Assembly (NCBI GenBank): GCA_004151065.3
Contig: NWUY0300036766.1
Span: forward strand, 15,320-37,883
Source: Larix sibirica
Taxonomy: Eukaryota > Streptophyta > Pinopsida > Pinales > Pinaceae
Direction of reading: 5' to 3'
Length of the DNA: 22,564 bases
Shown: positions 9,229 through 19,860 of the stretch, piece by piece
Layout of the letters: each line of letters opens with the position of its first letter
Position numbering within the stretch: position 1 is the stretch's first letter
Program-made: the position numbers and the translations under genes
Notes under the pieces: model-generated
What the model was told of the DNA's origin: nothing
The model's input: only the letters and a program-made list of their open reading frames with translations
Databases searched by the model: none

Positions 9229-9680
9229 TCATCTATTTTCCTCAAGTTGTGTAAATGCCAATGGCCATTTTTCTTCTTGGTATGCATATGCTTCAAGAAA
9301 ATTTTCAACCACCTCTAGCCAAGTGTTGAAGGTTTTTTGTTTATTGCTCTTATGATACCATGTTAATATTGACCCTCTGAGTGTTCCCTAAAAAATGATC
9401 CATTTCTTTATTGGGTTATCTTCATGGATTCTTTCCATAGTGATTTAAGGATAAACATGTGATCATCTCCATTTGTGGATCCATCAAATAATGGTACTTT
9501 TGTCATCTCGACGCATGTTTTGGTTATGGCTCCATTTTCTTAATCAAATATTATGTTATTGGGTCTCTTGAATCTCTCCCACTCCTCAATTCTTTGTTGT
9601 AATGGTTTCCATAGCTCCTTGAAAGATAATTCGTGTCTGAGCTATTGTGTTTCATTGTGTTCATTTCCTGTATCTGACAT
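9229..9680 (-). pseudogene. LTR-retrotransposon gag remnant (Ty3/gypsy-like), copy 1
   Basis: From an ATG at 9680-9678 the minus strand reads MSDTGNEHNETQ, a TAG, then a region rich in charged residues and KVPLFDGSTNGDD, the P-FDG-----D motif at the start of the retrotransposon gag fold. After a frameshift the next frame gives IHEDNPIKKW, GTLRGSILTWYHKSNK and TFNTWLEVVENFLEAYA, fitting the L-G-A--W------I-TW--L---F pattern of Retrotrans_gag (PF03732), and ends at a TGA at 9231-9229. Several stops and at least one frameshift make it non-functional. No protease, reverse transcriptase or integrase from the same element was seen nearby. It lies opposite in strand to the hAT remnant, so the two elements are independent insertions. 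Confidence 0.7.
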
Positions 9681-9925
9681 CTCTTCTTGTTATGTTCCCT
9701 AATTCTTTTGTGGGTTTGGCTATAGGTTGGAATTCTCCTTAGTGGCGTATTAAATGTTCTTTTAGTTTTATGTGGTGAGAAATCTATCCTTCTTTCTCTT
9801 ATTTAGGCTTTCCCCCGAAAACTATTATCGAAGTTCACCTGTCAAGGTAATCCATCTTGAACTTAGTGGTATGATTCTTCTAGATATAATGTAGAGTCTT
9901 GAGTCAAAATGCCCCCCAAATGTTG
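9681..9925 (-). other. Possible retrotransposon untranslated leader with PBS-like site, copy 1
   Basis: Upstream of the gag ATG, minus-strand CCAACATTTGGGGGGC (about 9925-9910) resembles an LTR end (…CA) followed by a TTTGGGGG primer-binding site, which would place the 5' LTR at 9920 and beyond. No second LTR copy is found in the window, so this is tentative. Confidence 0.25.
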
Positions 9926-10595
9926 GTTACAAATAGTCACAACCTTTAATTTATGATACAGTGAATAGAACATTTAAATGTAACACAATTCATTCATTTA
10001 TAAACATTATAAACTCCATACCATAGTATTAACTGGAAATCATATAAACAAAAAGAAGCACATCCAAATCAATGATACCATAACTTATAATGGGGAAAAA
10101 CTCAAGACAAGGACCACTATCAATGATAATAGATCATTTCTCAATTCGATAACAATGATGATGCCTTATAAAATGACAATTTTCATGCAACAATCAACAT
10201 ATTCGCTCTTTGAGAAGGTATGGATGCATTTTGTCTTGCCATCATTAATTATAGTTGTCTATAATAGTAGATTTATCATATACTTTTGGCAAGCTTTGGG
10301 TGGGGTTGATGGGCACTAAGTTGCAGAGAAGTATTATCTTCCATTCACAAACTAATGGCCAATCAAAGGTAGTAATCACATTGCAGTTCAATTGATGTTG
10401 CATAATTTAAATCATAAACATCCAAAGATATCAAATGCCAACACCTCATATTTGCAACATAGTTATAATCATGCACTACATAGTGCGCCATTACTTCACC
10501 TTTTGAAGCATATATTGTATTTTTTTCGAAGGTTCCATTAACTATTATGTGTTCTATTCCCAAAGTAACAACAACTAAAGAGGTTGTTGCACATA
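9926..10595. other. Unassigned AT-rich DNA, possibly LTR remnant
   Basis: No recognisable protein. A minus-strand frame is open at 10563-10363 and extends to 15809 in the second copy (86 codons), but the peptide matches nothing I know and it is probably chance. The segment ends at the n. Confidence 0.35.
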
Positions 10596-12965
10596 NATTA
10601 AACTATTTGTGCCCGCATTATACAATTCATCTAATATCTTAAACTATTACAGGAATGAGTACTCAAGATTGGGGATCATTTGTTGTATAATCTAATCACA
10701 CAAACCATTTTAACAACTAAAGAACAACTTTTGAACCTTGCAGTCTAATACTTAACCATATATTCATAATGGTTAGTTTTACTTGATTGCATTAGATTAA
10801 TTGCAGCTTGTTTCATTTCACTTAATTTAGTAAATACTCTATTTGCTTGTATTTTTTAATTAACTCTTGGGTTTGGTATTTCATTGCAAATTATTCCTAG
10901 TTTGTTAGCTTTTCATTAGGTTTGCTTTTACATTACTTAGATTTGATTTTCCATAGCTTCGTCAAACCATTACAGGAATAAGCATTGAAGATTGGGATCT
11001 AACTCGGGAGATATGATCTTGCGATCTAGTGATATCATGTGGTGTTAATTTGAGTTTGTTAGTTAGGCTAGATTAAGTTCTAACCTTGCATTTCTTATGC
11101 CTGCACCTATAAGTTTACGATTACCCCGGTTAATAATTTAATGTCGAATCATTAACATAAAATTTTACCGACAACGACTTCATGACTAGCTTCATCGGTT
11201 TTATGAGTATGATGATGAGTACAAGTCACCAATACTTAGACTTAAATTTTAGTCCTTTCATTCAAGAGTGTTTTTCAATAATATTTCTCAAATATGATAA
11301 GTTACTAGGAAGTGTCATTTTTCAGAAGATAATCTTAACGTTAATTTTCTTGGTTGACTTGGAAAGAAAGATCATTTTTTGTGTTGGATGTCTTGAGTCT
11401 TAGAGTCCAAAGGTTGTGTCGGGGGCCTTGATTTCAATCATTCATTTGTTTACAAGATGTCATTTTTCAAGCTTCTTCAACATCCGAAGTTCTAGAATTC
11501 TTGGCATCTCAAAGGGGGATCACATCCCCATATGGAGCCATAATTAACACTAGATTTTGCCTAAGAAAAATTTGATTGTTAAACTCGCTACTTTGACCCA
11601 TTTATCCACACATAGAAATGAAATAGAAACTCATATTTATAAATCAACTTTTTTAAAACATATTTGCAAAGATGTTTCAGACTTTTACCTATTGGTTTTG
11701 TCACAGAATTTGAGGTGGTATCTTGTTGACTTTGAGGGCCTTTTCCAATATGTTGGGCACTCTTTTCAAGAATATTTGATGGTGAGTATTAGTATAAGAG
11801 TGGGTGGTAGAGGAGGTGAGATACACCAACAATAAGAGGTGTAGTTCCAAAGGAAATGTAGGTTGTTTAGTGCATGCAAAATACCTAAGAGAATAATGGT
11901 AGAGTAAGTGTGCATTAAGGATGGATGTTATAGCCTATTCTAAGCTTTGGATTTGGAAGACTGTTAGTCTTTATGATAAAATTAGGGAAGCACTTCCTCT
12001 AGTAATAAGGTGCAACTCATGGTAGTTCTATTCCTATTTTGGGTAGCATCTTAAACATTTTCTAATAATTCGATAGGCGATTTGAGAATCTATTGAAGGC
12101 ACTAGTTTTGGTATCTTATGGTAGCCTAGAGGGAATTGTTATGACACCAATATAACAATAGTCGAGTTCTGTTTTTGGCATTGTCTTCATGCCTTTATGA
12201 CAATAGTTAAATGCTTTATTATTGACTAGAGTGGAGGGCACATTCCCTTGGATGACATTTCATGCTTCACTCACCTATTCTACGCATTGGTAGCCTATTA
12301 GTTTTGGTAGAGATATGGAAACCAAATGTAAGATTTGATATGGAATTATTATGATAGCATGTAAGGGCACCTCACCTAGGGCGTTGATGTTTTCTATTTT
12401 TGAGAGAGAATGACATTGATTATAACCCTCTTGTTCATTCTATAGGAGCTAGAGGGAGAGTGAGACAACTTCGTCATCAATTTTTCTTGGCTCTTTCTCT
12501 CCTTCCATCATTTCTCCCCTTCTCTTTCGTATAGTTGTGAGGAATTTGCAAGAACATGGGAGAATGGTTGTTTGAATTTTAAGAGTCGGTGATGACAATT
12601 GCTTCTTATGGTTGTCTAAATATTATTTTCTATGGAGTCTTGTTCATGAAAATTAATTATAGTTATTGATTTTCATCATGATAATATCTTTAATTTGTAG
12701 GATTAGATTTAAATAACAAATCTCGTAGATATTTTCTTTTTCTTCCTTCATTCACTCAACGGACTCAGGCACTAGTCAATTTCAATTTATTTTATCAATA
12801 TTTTGTTCGAAGGATTTATAGGGACACCCCCCGTGGCTAGCATGAAGTATCCCAAATCAAGAGAATGCCATTTGAGGTGACGATGGGTTGGCCTTCTGAT
12901 TGTTATATTGGACGTTCCCCTTCGTGATCCTTTGTTAGATCACGACAAACAATTACACGAGCTAA

Positions 12966-14062
12966 AAGGTGGCAAGGCACAAGTTTGTTCAACCAACCAT
13001 TACTCTCTTTTTAAAAAACTATTTTAAGTTGCAATCTCTTATTGTCAACATGAAAAAATTAAGGAAAATTTGTTATGGCAATTAAAGGGATGCATCACAT
13101 ATGAACCACAAGATAGAGATGATTGAGATCTATCACTTGGTTTATGAGACTACTCTTTGGCCTAAAGCAAAAGATATCATCGAGGCCATTGAGCTTCATG
13201 TTGTTGTATTACAAATGGTAGATGGGGATAAACCCACAAGGGCTATATTTATAATGCCATGGATTCGAACAAAGAAGCAATAAACAAGGATTACAAGGAA
13301 AAACAATTATTCTCCTTTTTTGGAGAATTATTAATGATATATGGAACAAGTAGCTACATCGACCTCTACATGCAACTAGGTATTTCTTAAACTGAAAGTA
13401 TCATTATGCATAATTTTTTTTAGAAAATGGGGAGGTCAAATGGATTGATCAATTTCATAGAGTGCATGGTCCTCAATTTTGCACAACCAAATAACATACA
13501 CACATTTTGGATTATAGTGAAAGTGTTGATACATTTGATAGATACTTGGTTGTTCCAATTTTAAAAAGGGCAACAAGGTACGTAATTTTAAGTTTTTAAA
13601 AATTAAATATTTAATTCTTCTAGAATTCTCAAAGCTAAATATTTAAATATAGAATTCTCAATTCTCAATTTATTATTGATTTCTTTGTTCAAACTTTGTC
13701 TTAAGGTGTATGACCAATTTAGAAGTTGTTTCCCTAAGTTGATTCTTGTCCTAACATGTGGCACTTCTCAAATGTGAGAACAATTGGATTGTGTTTAAGC
13801 ACATTCACACAAATAAGTTGGAACGACAACACTTGAATGATTTTTTCTTCATGCAAAAATATATTTGATCAGGGTCCAACCAATTGGTGAGCTCTATTGT
13901 AAATCTTGTAGTCTTGGGGGAGATTGATTTCCCCTCAAATAGGGTCATGGAGAGATATAAAACAACATTTCTAGAGGATAATTTATATTGGATGGACTTG
14001 AAGTATCTTAACCCACTAGAGTTGGGTGACTTGGGTGTCATAACTTGAATGAAAATCCATCA
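12966..14062 (+). pseudogene. hAT-superfamily (DUF659-type) transposase remnant, copy 2
   Basis: This is the counterpart, 5186 bp on, of the remnant at 7780-8876. All the motifs (LQSLIV, VDGDKPT, AMDSNKEA, LHRPLHA, CENNW, IHTNK) and the same stops and frameshifts are present. Identical lesions show that both copies derive from one already dead element by late duplication or by double assembly, not from separate transposition. Confidence 0.85.
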
Positions 14063-14414
14063 ACATGAGAGCACAAGAGATGCAGAGGTTGATCTAGAGG
14101 TGATCCAGAGGACATTCTAGGGATTCAAGCTATGTTAGTTTGTTTCTCTCATCTTCTTTATTCCTATCTCCAAATTTTCTATTATTTCATCATTTTCTTT
14201 GTTATGCTTTGTTTGGTTGTTATCGGTGAGTGTTTCCCCTTTCATGTGAATTGCCACATGTATTCCATCCTTACAATGTTTTAGGTTAGCTGTCCTTACA
14301 TGAGCTTGAATTGTAACAAGTAACTTGTAAATGCACCAAACTATTTTATGTGCTTCTAATACATCACATCAAATATTTGAGTCGAGGGTCGTAATGGACA
14401 ACACTTTCCCCTTT

Positions 14415-14866
14415 TCATCTATTTTCCTCAAGTTGTGTAAATGCCAATGGCCATTTTTCTTCTTGGTATGCATATGCTTCAAGAAAATTTTCAACCACCT
14501 CTAGCCAAGTGTTGAAGGTTTTTTGTTTATTGCTCTTATGATACCATGTTAATATTGACCCTCTGAGTGTTCCCTAAAAAATGATCCATTTCTTTATTGG
14601 GTTATCTTCATGGATTCTTTCCATAGTGATTTAAGGATAAACATGTGATCATCTCCATTTGTGGATCCATCAAATAATGGTACTTTTGTCATCTCGACGC
14701 ATGTTTTGGTTATGGCTCCATTTTCTTAATCAAATATTATGTTATTGGGTCTCTTGAATCTCTCCCACTCCTCAATTCTTTGTTGTAATGGTTTCCATAG
14801 CTCCTTGAAAGATAATTCATGTCTGAGCTATTGTGTTTCATTATGTTCATTTCCTGTATCTGACAT
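14415..14866 (-). pseudogene. LTR-retrotransposon gag remnant (Ty3/gypsy-like), copy 2
   Basis: Counterpart of 9229-9680, with the same stops and frameshift and two substitutions noted near its start codon end. The leader-like and PBS-like sequence follows at about 14867-15111. Confidence 0.7.
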
Positions 14867-15781
14867 CTCTTCTTGTTATGTTCCCTAATTCTTTTGTGGG
14901 TTTGGCTATAGGTTGGAATTCTCCTTAGTGGCGTATTAAATGTTCTTTTAGTTTTATGTGGTGAGAAATCTATCCTTCTTTCTCTTATTTAGGCTTTCCC
15001 CCGAAAACTATTATCGAAGTTCACCTGTCAAGGTAATCCATCTTGAACTTAGTGGTATGATTCTTCTAGATATAATGTAGAGTCTTGAGTCAAAATGCCC
15101 CCCAAATGTTGGTTACAAATAGTCACAACCTTTAATTTATGATACAGTGAATAGAACATTTAAATGTAACACAATTCATTCATTTATAAACATTATAAAC
15201 TCCATACCATAGTATTAACTGGAAATCATATAAACAAAAAGAAGCACATCCAAATCAATGATACCATAACTTATAATGGGGAAAAACTCAAGACAAGGAC
15301 CACTATCAATGATAATAGATCATTTCTCAATTCGATAACAATGATGATGCCTTATAAAATGACAATTTTCATGCAACAATCAACATATTCGCTCTTTGAG
15401 AAGGTATGGATGCATTTTGTCTTGCCATCATTAATTATAGTTGTCTATAATAGTAGATTTATCATATACTTTTGGCAAGCTTTGGGTGGGGTTGATGGGC
15501 ACTAAGTTGCAGAGAAGTATTATCTTCCATTCACAAACTAATGGCCAATCAAAGGTAGTAATCACATTGCAGTTCAATTGATGTTGCATAATTTAAATCA
15601 TAAACATCCAAAGATATCAAATGCCAACACCTCATATTTGCAACATAGTTATAATCATGCACTACATAGTGCGCCATTACTTCACCTTTTGAAGCATATA
15701 TTGTATTTTTTTCGAAGGTTCCATTAACTATTATGTGTTCTATTCCCAAAGTAACAACAACTAAAGAGGTTGTTGCACATA

Positions 15782-15875
15782 TATAGGAAATACGATTTAT
15801 AGACAACATGTAGAATATTCATGATCATGGTCATATGCTTTGCAAAAGACTCAACAAAAGCACAATGCCAACATT
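15782..15875. other. Unique bridge between two duplicated units
   Basis: A short segment present once, extending the 5.18-kb unit rightward. No gene is seen. Confidence 0.5.
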
Positions 15876-16950
15876 ATCAACACTACTTAGCCAACCAATT
15901 TTACGTATGAGACCAAGTTTGGGTTTACCTTCAAAATGATCTCTTTAAAGATAAATACACTAAAATTAGGTCACTAGGATATATCACTTATGTTAATTGA
16001 ACATATAGGGGGGGTGGCACGTTCAAGTTATACCTACCAACCTACATGGAGATTCATTTAGTCTTCAATGTGAATTGCTCAAAGTTGTACAAGCCATCAA
16101 TGCCAAACAATGAATAAGAAGAATCTATCTTGCTTGCTCTTGAAGAGTTTGTGGTGATAGTTGGAAGAGATATAGAATAAGACATAGTTCGATAGTTCAA
16201 AGATTGGGTAACCATACATGGAACCTTGAAACTTTTTAGATTTGGATGAAAGGGAAAACACTTAAAGGAAACAAGAGGTACATCCTAAATGAGATTAAAT
16301 CAAAGTTCTCTCAACTAGAAGGACAATTGTTGGAGACTAATAATTCCTCAGTTGGGAGGTTTAATCTAAGTAAGAGTGAAAGATTGATTATGTCCATGAC
16401 TGAAGGAGTTGGACATGATGAGAGTTCATTCCAAATTTTTGGCATATGGTGAATTAAAGCACATTAAGAATTGAATAATCACAAGATTTACATTAGGTGT
16501 CCATACGCGTAGGTGCACATCATAAAAACATAAGTCCTAGGCATAGGCACAACCAAGAGTCAGGGGCAAATGCATATAAAGGATACACACATTTGATGTC
16601 GATGTGCACTAAATTGACATGGATAGATAACACAATGAAGGGTTACAAGTGGAATCTTGATGGTCATAATGAATTGCCACATATTTTCTTTATGTCTCCA
16701 CATCTTCCCAATATGGGAAAAATATTAATGAATTGTTAGATATGGGATGAGAGCACTTCATGTTCCTTTGGGTTGTATTACTTATGCCTTAATCTTTTAT
16801 TGTAATGGGGTTCATGCAACTTGTTATGTTAGTGATAGTTGGTTAATAGATAAATAATTGTGTTTTTAAGCTTCATGCTATATACAAACTTATTTACTTA
16901 ATGTAAATTTGGAGTTTATGTCTATATTCAAGTGCTAATTGTGTAAGTTG
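15876..16950. repeat. First copy of the ~1.1-kb duplicated unit
   Basis: Starts ATCAACACTACTTAGCC and ends at the n at 16951. It recurs at 16952-18102. Plus-strand open frames at 16246-16452 and 16497-16739 (68 and 80 codons) are conserved in the second copy but match no family I recognise and are flanked by stops. A G-run, ATAGGGGGGGTGG, lies near 16006. Identity unknown; most likely repeat DNA. Confidence 0.85.
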
Positions 16951-16951
16951 N

Positions 16952-18102
16952 ATCAACACTACTTAGCCAACCAATTTTACGTATGAGACCAAGTTTGGGT
17001 TTACCTTCAAAATGATCTCTTTAAAGATAAATACACTAAGATTAGGTCACTAGGATATATCAATTATGTTAATTGAACATATAGGGGGGGTGGCACGTTC
17101 AAGTTATACCTACCAACCTACATGGAGATTCATTTATTCTTCAATGTGAATTGCTCAAAGTTGTACAAGCCATCAATGCCAAACAATGAATAAGAAGAAA
17201 CTATCTTGCTTGCTCTTCAATGTGAATTGCTCAAAGTTGTACAAGCCATCAATGCCAAACAATGAATAAGAAGAAACTATCTTGCTTGCTCTTGAAGAGT
17301 TTGTGGTGATAGTTGGAAGAGATATAGAATAAGACATAGTTCGATAGTTCAAAGATTGGGTAACCATACATGGAACCTTGAAACTTTTTAGATTTGGATG
17401 AAAGGGAAAACACTTAAAGGAAACAAGAGGTACATCCTAAATGAGATTAAATCAAAGTTCTCTCAACTAGAAGGACAATTGTTGGAGACTAATAATTCCT
17501 CAGTTGGGAGGTTTAATCTAAGTAAGAGTGAAAGATTGATTATGTCCATGACTGAAGGAGTTGGACATGATGAGAGTTCATTCCAAATTTTTGGCATATG
17601 GTGAATTAAAGCACATTAAGAATTGAATAATCACAAGATTTACATTAGGTGTCCATACGCGTAGGTGCACATCATAAAAACATAAGTCCTAGGCATAGGC
17701 ACAACCAAGAGTCAGGGGCAAATGCATATAATGGATACACACATTTGATGTCGATGTGCACTAAATTGACATGGATAGATAACACAATGAAGGGTTACAA
17801 GTGGAATCTTGATGGTCATAATGAATTGCCACATATTTTCTTTATGTCTCCACATCTTCCCAATATGGGAAAAATATTAATGAATTGTTAGATATGGGAT
17901 GAGAGCACTTCATGTTCCTTTGGGTTGTATTACTTATGCCTTAATCTTTTATTGTAATGGGGTTCATGCAACTTGTTATGTTAGTGATAGTTGGTTAATA
18001 GATAAATAATTGTGTTTTTAAGCTTCATGCTATATACAAACTTATTTACTTAATGTAAATTTGGAGTTTATGTCTATATTCAAGTGCTAATTGTGTAAGT
18101 TG
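16952..18102. repeat. Second copy of the ~1.1-kb duplicated unit
   Basis: Corresponds to 15876-16950 but is 76 bp longer because of an internal tandem duplication (17142-17293). A few substitutions are present (for example CACTTATG/CAATTATG, AAAGGATAC/AATGGATAC). It continues past 18102 into sequence absent from the first copy. Confidence 0.88.
17142..17293. repeat. 76-bp perfect tandem duplication
   Basis: Units 17142-17217 and 17218-17293, each starting CAATGTGAATTGC and ending TTGCTTGCTCTT, are identical. The corresponding place in the first copy (about 16067-16142) has a single unit. This is a true copy-number difference between haplotypes or paralogues, or a local assembly slip. Confidence 0.9.
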
Positions 18103-18120
18103 CAATATAGCTTCATTTGA

Positions 18121-18197
18121 CAAAGACCAAGCATAGAAATATATTTTGGGTATAGGCAATCAATGAATCAAAGACCAAGCATAGAAATACATTTTGG
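18121..18197. repeat. Short direct repeat, 48-bp period
   Basis: CAAAGACCAAGCATAGAAAT plus nine more bases occurs at 18121-18149 and, with one change, at 18169-18197. A third instance begins after the n at 18373 because of the 211-bp overlap. Confidence 0.85.
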
Positions 18198-18584
18198 ATT
18201 TGACATGCTTCTTCTAGATAGATTTAACTAGTAAAGCCAAACTTTATCCTTTGAATTAATTCTATGGACTTTGTTAAGATTGGCATCTAGGATGTGTATC
18301 CATCAATGGGATTGTATTTCTTGAAACCTTTACTTTGGTTCCACTTCTATTCCTTCCACAAAGGTCATAGCCNAATGAATCAAAGACCAAGCATAGAAAT
18401 ATATTTTGGATTTGACATGCTTCTTCTAGATAGATTTAACTAGTAAAGCCAAACTTTATCCTTTGAATTAATTCTATGGACTTTGTTAAGATTGGCATCT
18501 AGGATGTGTATCCATCAATGGGATTGTATTTCTTGAAACCTTTACTTTGGTTCCACTTCTATTCCTTCCACAAAGGTCATAGCC
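18162..18584. repeat. 211-bp direct duplication across the n at 18373 (unmerged contig overlap)
   Basis: 18162-18372 and 18374-18584 are aligned end to end without indels and nearly identical (AATACATT/AATATATT noted). The first ends at the n and the second starts after it. On the minus strand the block may be the decayed 3' part of the LINE that follows, but no domain is clear. Confidence 0.88.
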
Positions 18585-18859
18585 TTGGAAGGCCAAGCTT
18601 CTAGAAAAGATTGTTCAGGATTAGACTCTACACTTTTTCTAAAATAATTATGTCAACAATGATGAGCTTCAACTTTGTTTTCAAAGTCTCCCAAGTCTTC
18701 TAATATCTAGATTGGCCACCATAGAGATCATGAGGGAATTGGATGCCTTTCTTAAATAATCTCCTTGCTAAGAACTATACAATCTTAGCTAGATATTTTC
18801 TATCCTCCAAAACCATGGGTGATGATCACAAACAATGGTTATTAAGTGAAAGCCTTACC

Positions 18860-19440
18860 TTTGAAGAGTCCATTTTCTAGACCAAAATGTGTTTGGTGAC
18901 CTTCCATGTCCCCCATATTGTCTTGGCTAAAAATGTCCCCTTTACCTTTACATGCATTAAGGTGATCAAAAGAGTTTATAGATCAAATTACTCCATACCT
19001 TACAACCTTAAGGGGCTATTGATGTGATGCAAATCCTTAGCAAGCTCTTCCAAGCTTGATGACCATCTATGACTCTAATGACCCATTTAGCATAAAGCAC
19101 TTGAGCTAGGGTTATAGTGGTAAGAAATCCCATTCCTCCTATATCTCTATTTGTGCAACGCATGTCCCAATTTACTCTATGGAAGAATTTGTCTCCCCTA
19201 GACTTAGCCCACAAAAAAATTCTAACATGTTTTCCCTACCATAAGTAAGAGTGAGATGAAGGGACCTTTATGTGACCTCATGTCTACACCAAGGTGTTGA
19301 AAATCCCATGGGAATAGGACTTTGGTGTACACTATGAAACTTATTATTTTCCACCATTTTTCCCAAGCCCATTGGGCTTACAAAATGATAGGTGTTGAAG
19401 ACAACATGGCCTTGGGACATTGATATAGTTATGCGGATTT
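18860..19440 (-). mobile_element. LINE (non-LTR retrotransposon) reverse-transcriptase C-terminal remnant
   Basis: Minus-strand 19235-19011 reads GKHVRIFLWAKSRGDKFFHR, then VNWDMRC and DIGGMGFL, then QVLYAKWVIRVIDG with a W-SLLR tail. This fits the segment just C-terminal of the reverse-transcriptase palm in plant LINEs (FLW------K-H-V-W---C-P---GGLG-----N-ALL-KW--R). About 170 nt upstream on the same strand, KAMLSSTPII (about 19412-19383) matches the K-VL---P-- segment that precedes it. Downstream, GTFLAKTIWGTWKVTKHIL (about 18955-18900) may continue the element. Stops and frame changes separate these pieces, so it is inactive. No polymerase catalytic motif, endonuclease domain, poly-A tail or target-site duplication was identified. 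Confidence 0.75.
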
Positions 19441-19782
19441 CAATTGCACCATCAATAGTTATGAGTACTTCATCTTTAGAGATTCACACCACTCATTGCC
19501 ATAATTTTAATCCTGCGTAGGTACCCTAATTGCTACTCCATGGTACTTGAAAGCCCATGAAAATAGATCCTTAATTTATGCTGTGAAATTCCTTGCTATC
19601 CTTCATTATTCCTAAGTCATTGGGCCATCCATTGATTATTATACCTATTTATAACCCTTTTGTTGCATCCATAAAATACAATTATCCAATTCAGTCCCCA
19701 ATTGAAAAAAAATTGATTCATTTTTAGTACTGCTTTTATGCACTTAGTATATTATCAAATGCCGAAAGAGAATTTCTTGTCA

Positions 19783-19860
19783 ATGGAGCTTGGTTGGTTG
19801 GTAAAGTGGGGGATTTATCATTCCCTTTACCAAGGTTCAAGTCCCTTTGAGACTTACTTG
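19783..19860 (+). mobile_element. tRNA-like sequence, probably the head of a tRNA-derived SINE
   Basis: A box-B match GGTTCAAGTCC lies at 19834-19844, and 44 bp upstream is a box-A-like GCTTGGTTGGTTGG, the spacing of an intronless tRNA. Between them GGGGA/TTCCC can form a 5-bp anticodon stem around the 7-nt loop TTTATCA, with T at position 33. GCTT/AAGT can pair as a D stem with an enlarged loop. The T stem is imperfect and no acceptor stem pairs, so it is not a functional tRNA. A SINE head or tRNA pseudogene is the likeliest reading; tail and target duplications were not found. Confidence 0.45.

Larger units (their letters stand above)
5417..10595. repeat. First copy of the ~5.18-kb duplicated unit
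   Basis: This unit recurs at 10597-15781. The offset is 5180 at the left end and 5186 over most of its length. The copy ends exactly at the n (10596), while the second copy runs on into unique sequence after 15781. It contains a hAT pseudogene (7780-8876, plus) and a gag pseudogene (9229-9680, minus). Over about 6000-10595 I saw only isolated differences from the second copy; over 5417-5930 there are about twenty substitutions and two indels. Confidence 0.9.
10597..15781. repeat. Second copy of the ~5.18-kb duplicated unit
   Basis: It begins directly after the n at 10596 and corresponds to 5417-10595. Differences noted include GAA/AAA near 6472/11658 (Glu to Lys in a spurious frame), CACAAAATT/CACAGAATT near 6517/11703, and CGTG/CATG and TGTG/TATG near 9648-9660/14834-14846. 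After 15781 it continues into sequence absent from the first copy, as expected if the first copy is a truncated contig end. Confidence 0.9.

Noticed and set aside
9346-9360. Minus-strand TGGTATCATAAGAGC, which resembles the tRNA-Met primer-binding site of copia elements.
   Set aside because: It lies inside the gag-like frame and encodes part of LTWYHKSNK, so the resemblance is coincidental.
15549-15809. 86-codon minus-strand open frame (66 codons at 10563-10363 in the first copy).
   Set aside because: No recognisable domain, AT-rich codons, no supporting promoter or neighbours. Its conservation between copies follows from the duplicated assembly.
16246-16739. Two neighbouring plus-strand frames (68 and 80 codons), repeated at 17398-17891.
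   Set aside because: No family match, stops between them, and their presence in both copies is explained by the overlap. I describe them only as part of the 1.1-kb repeat.
19783-19860. Functional tRNA gene.
   Set aside because: The acceptor stem does not pair, the T stem has mismatches, and position 37 of the anticodon loop is a pyrimidine.
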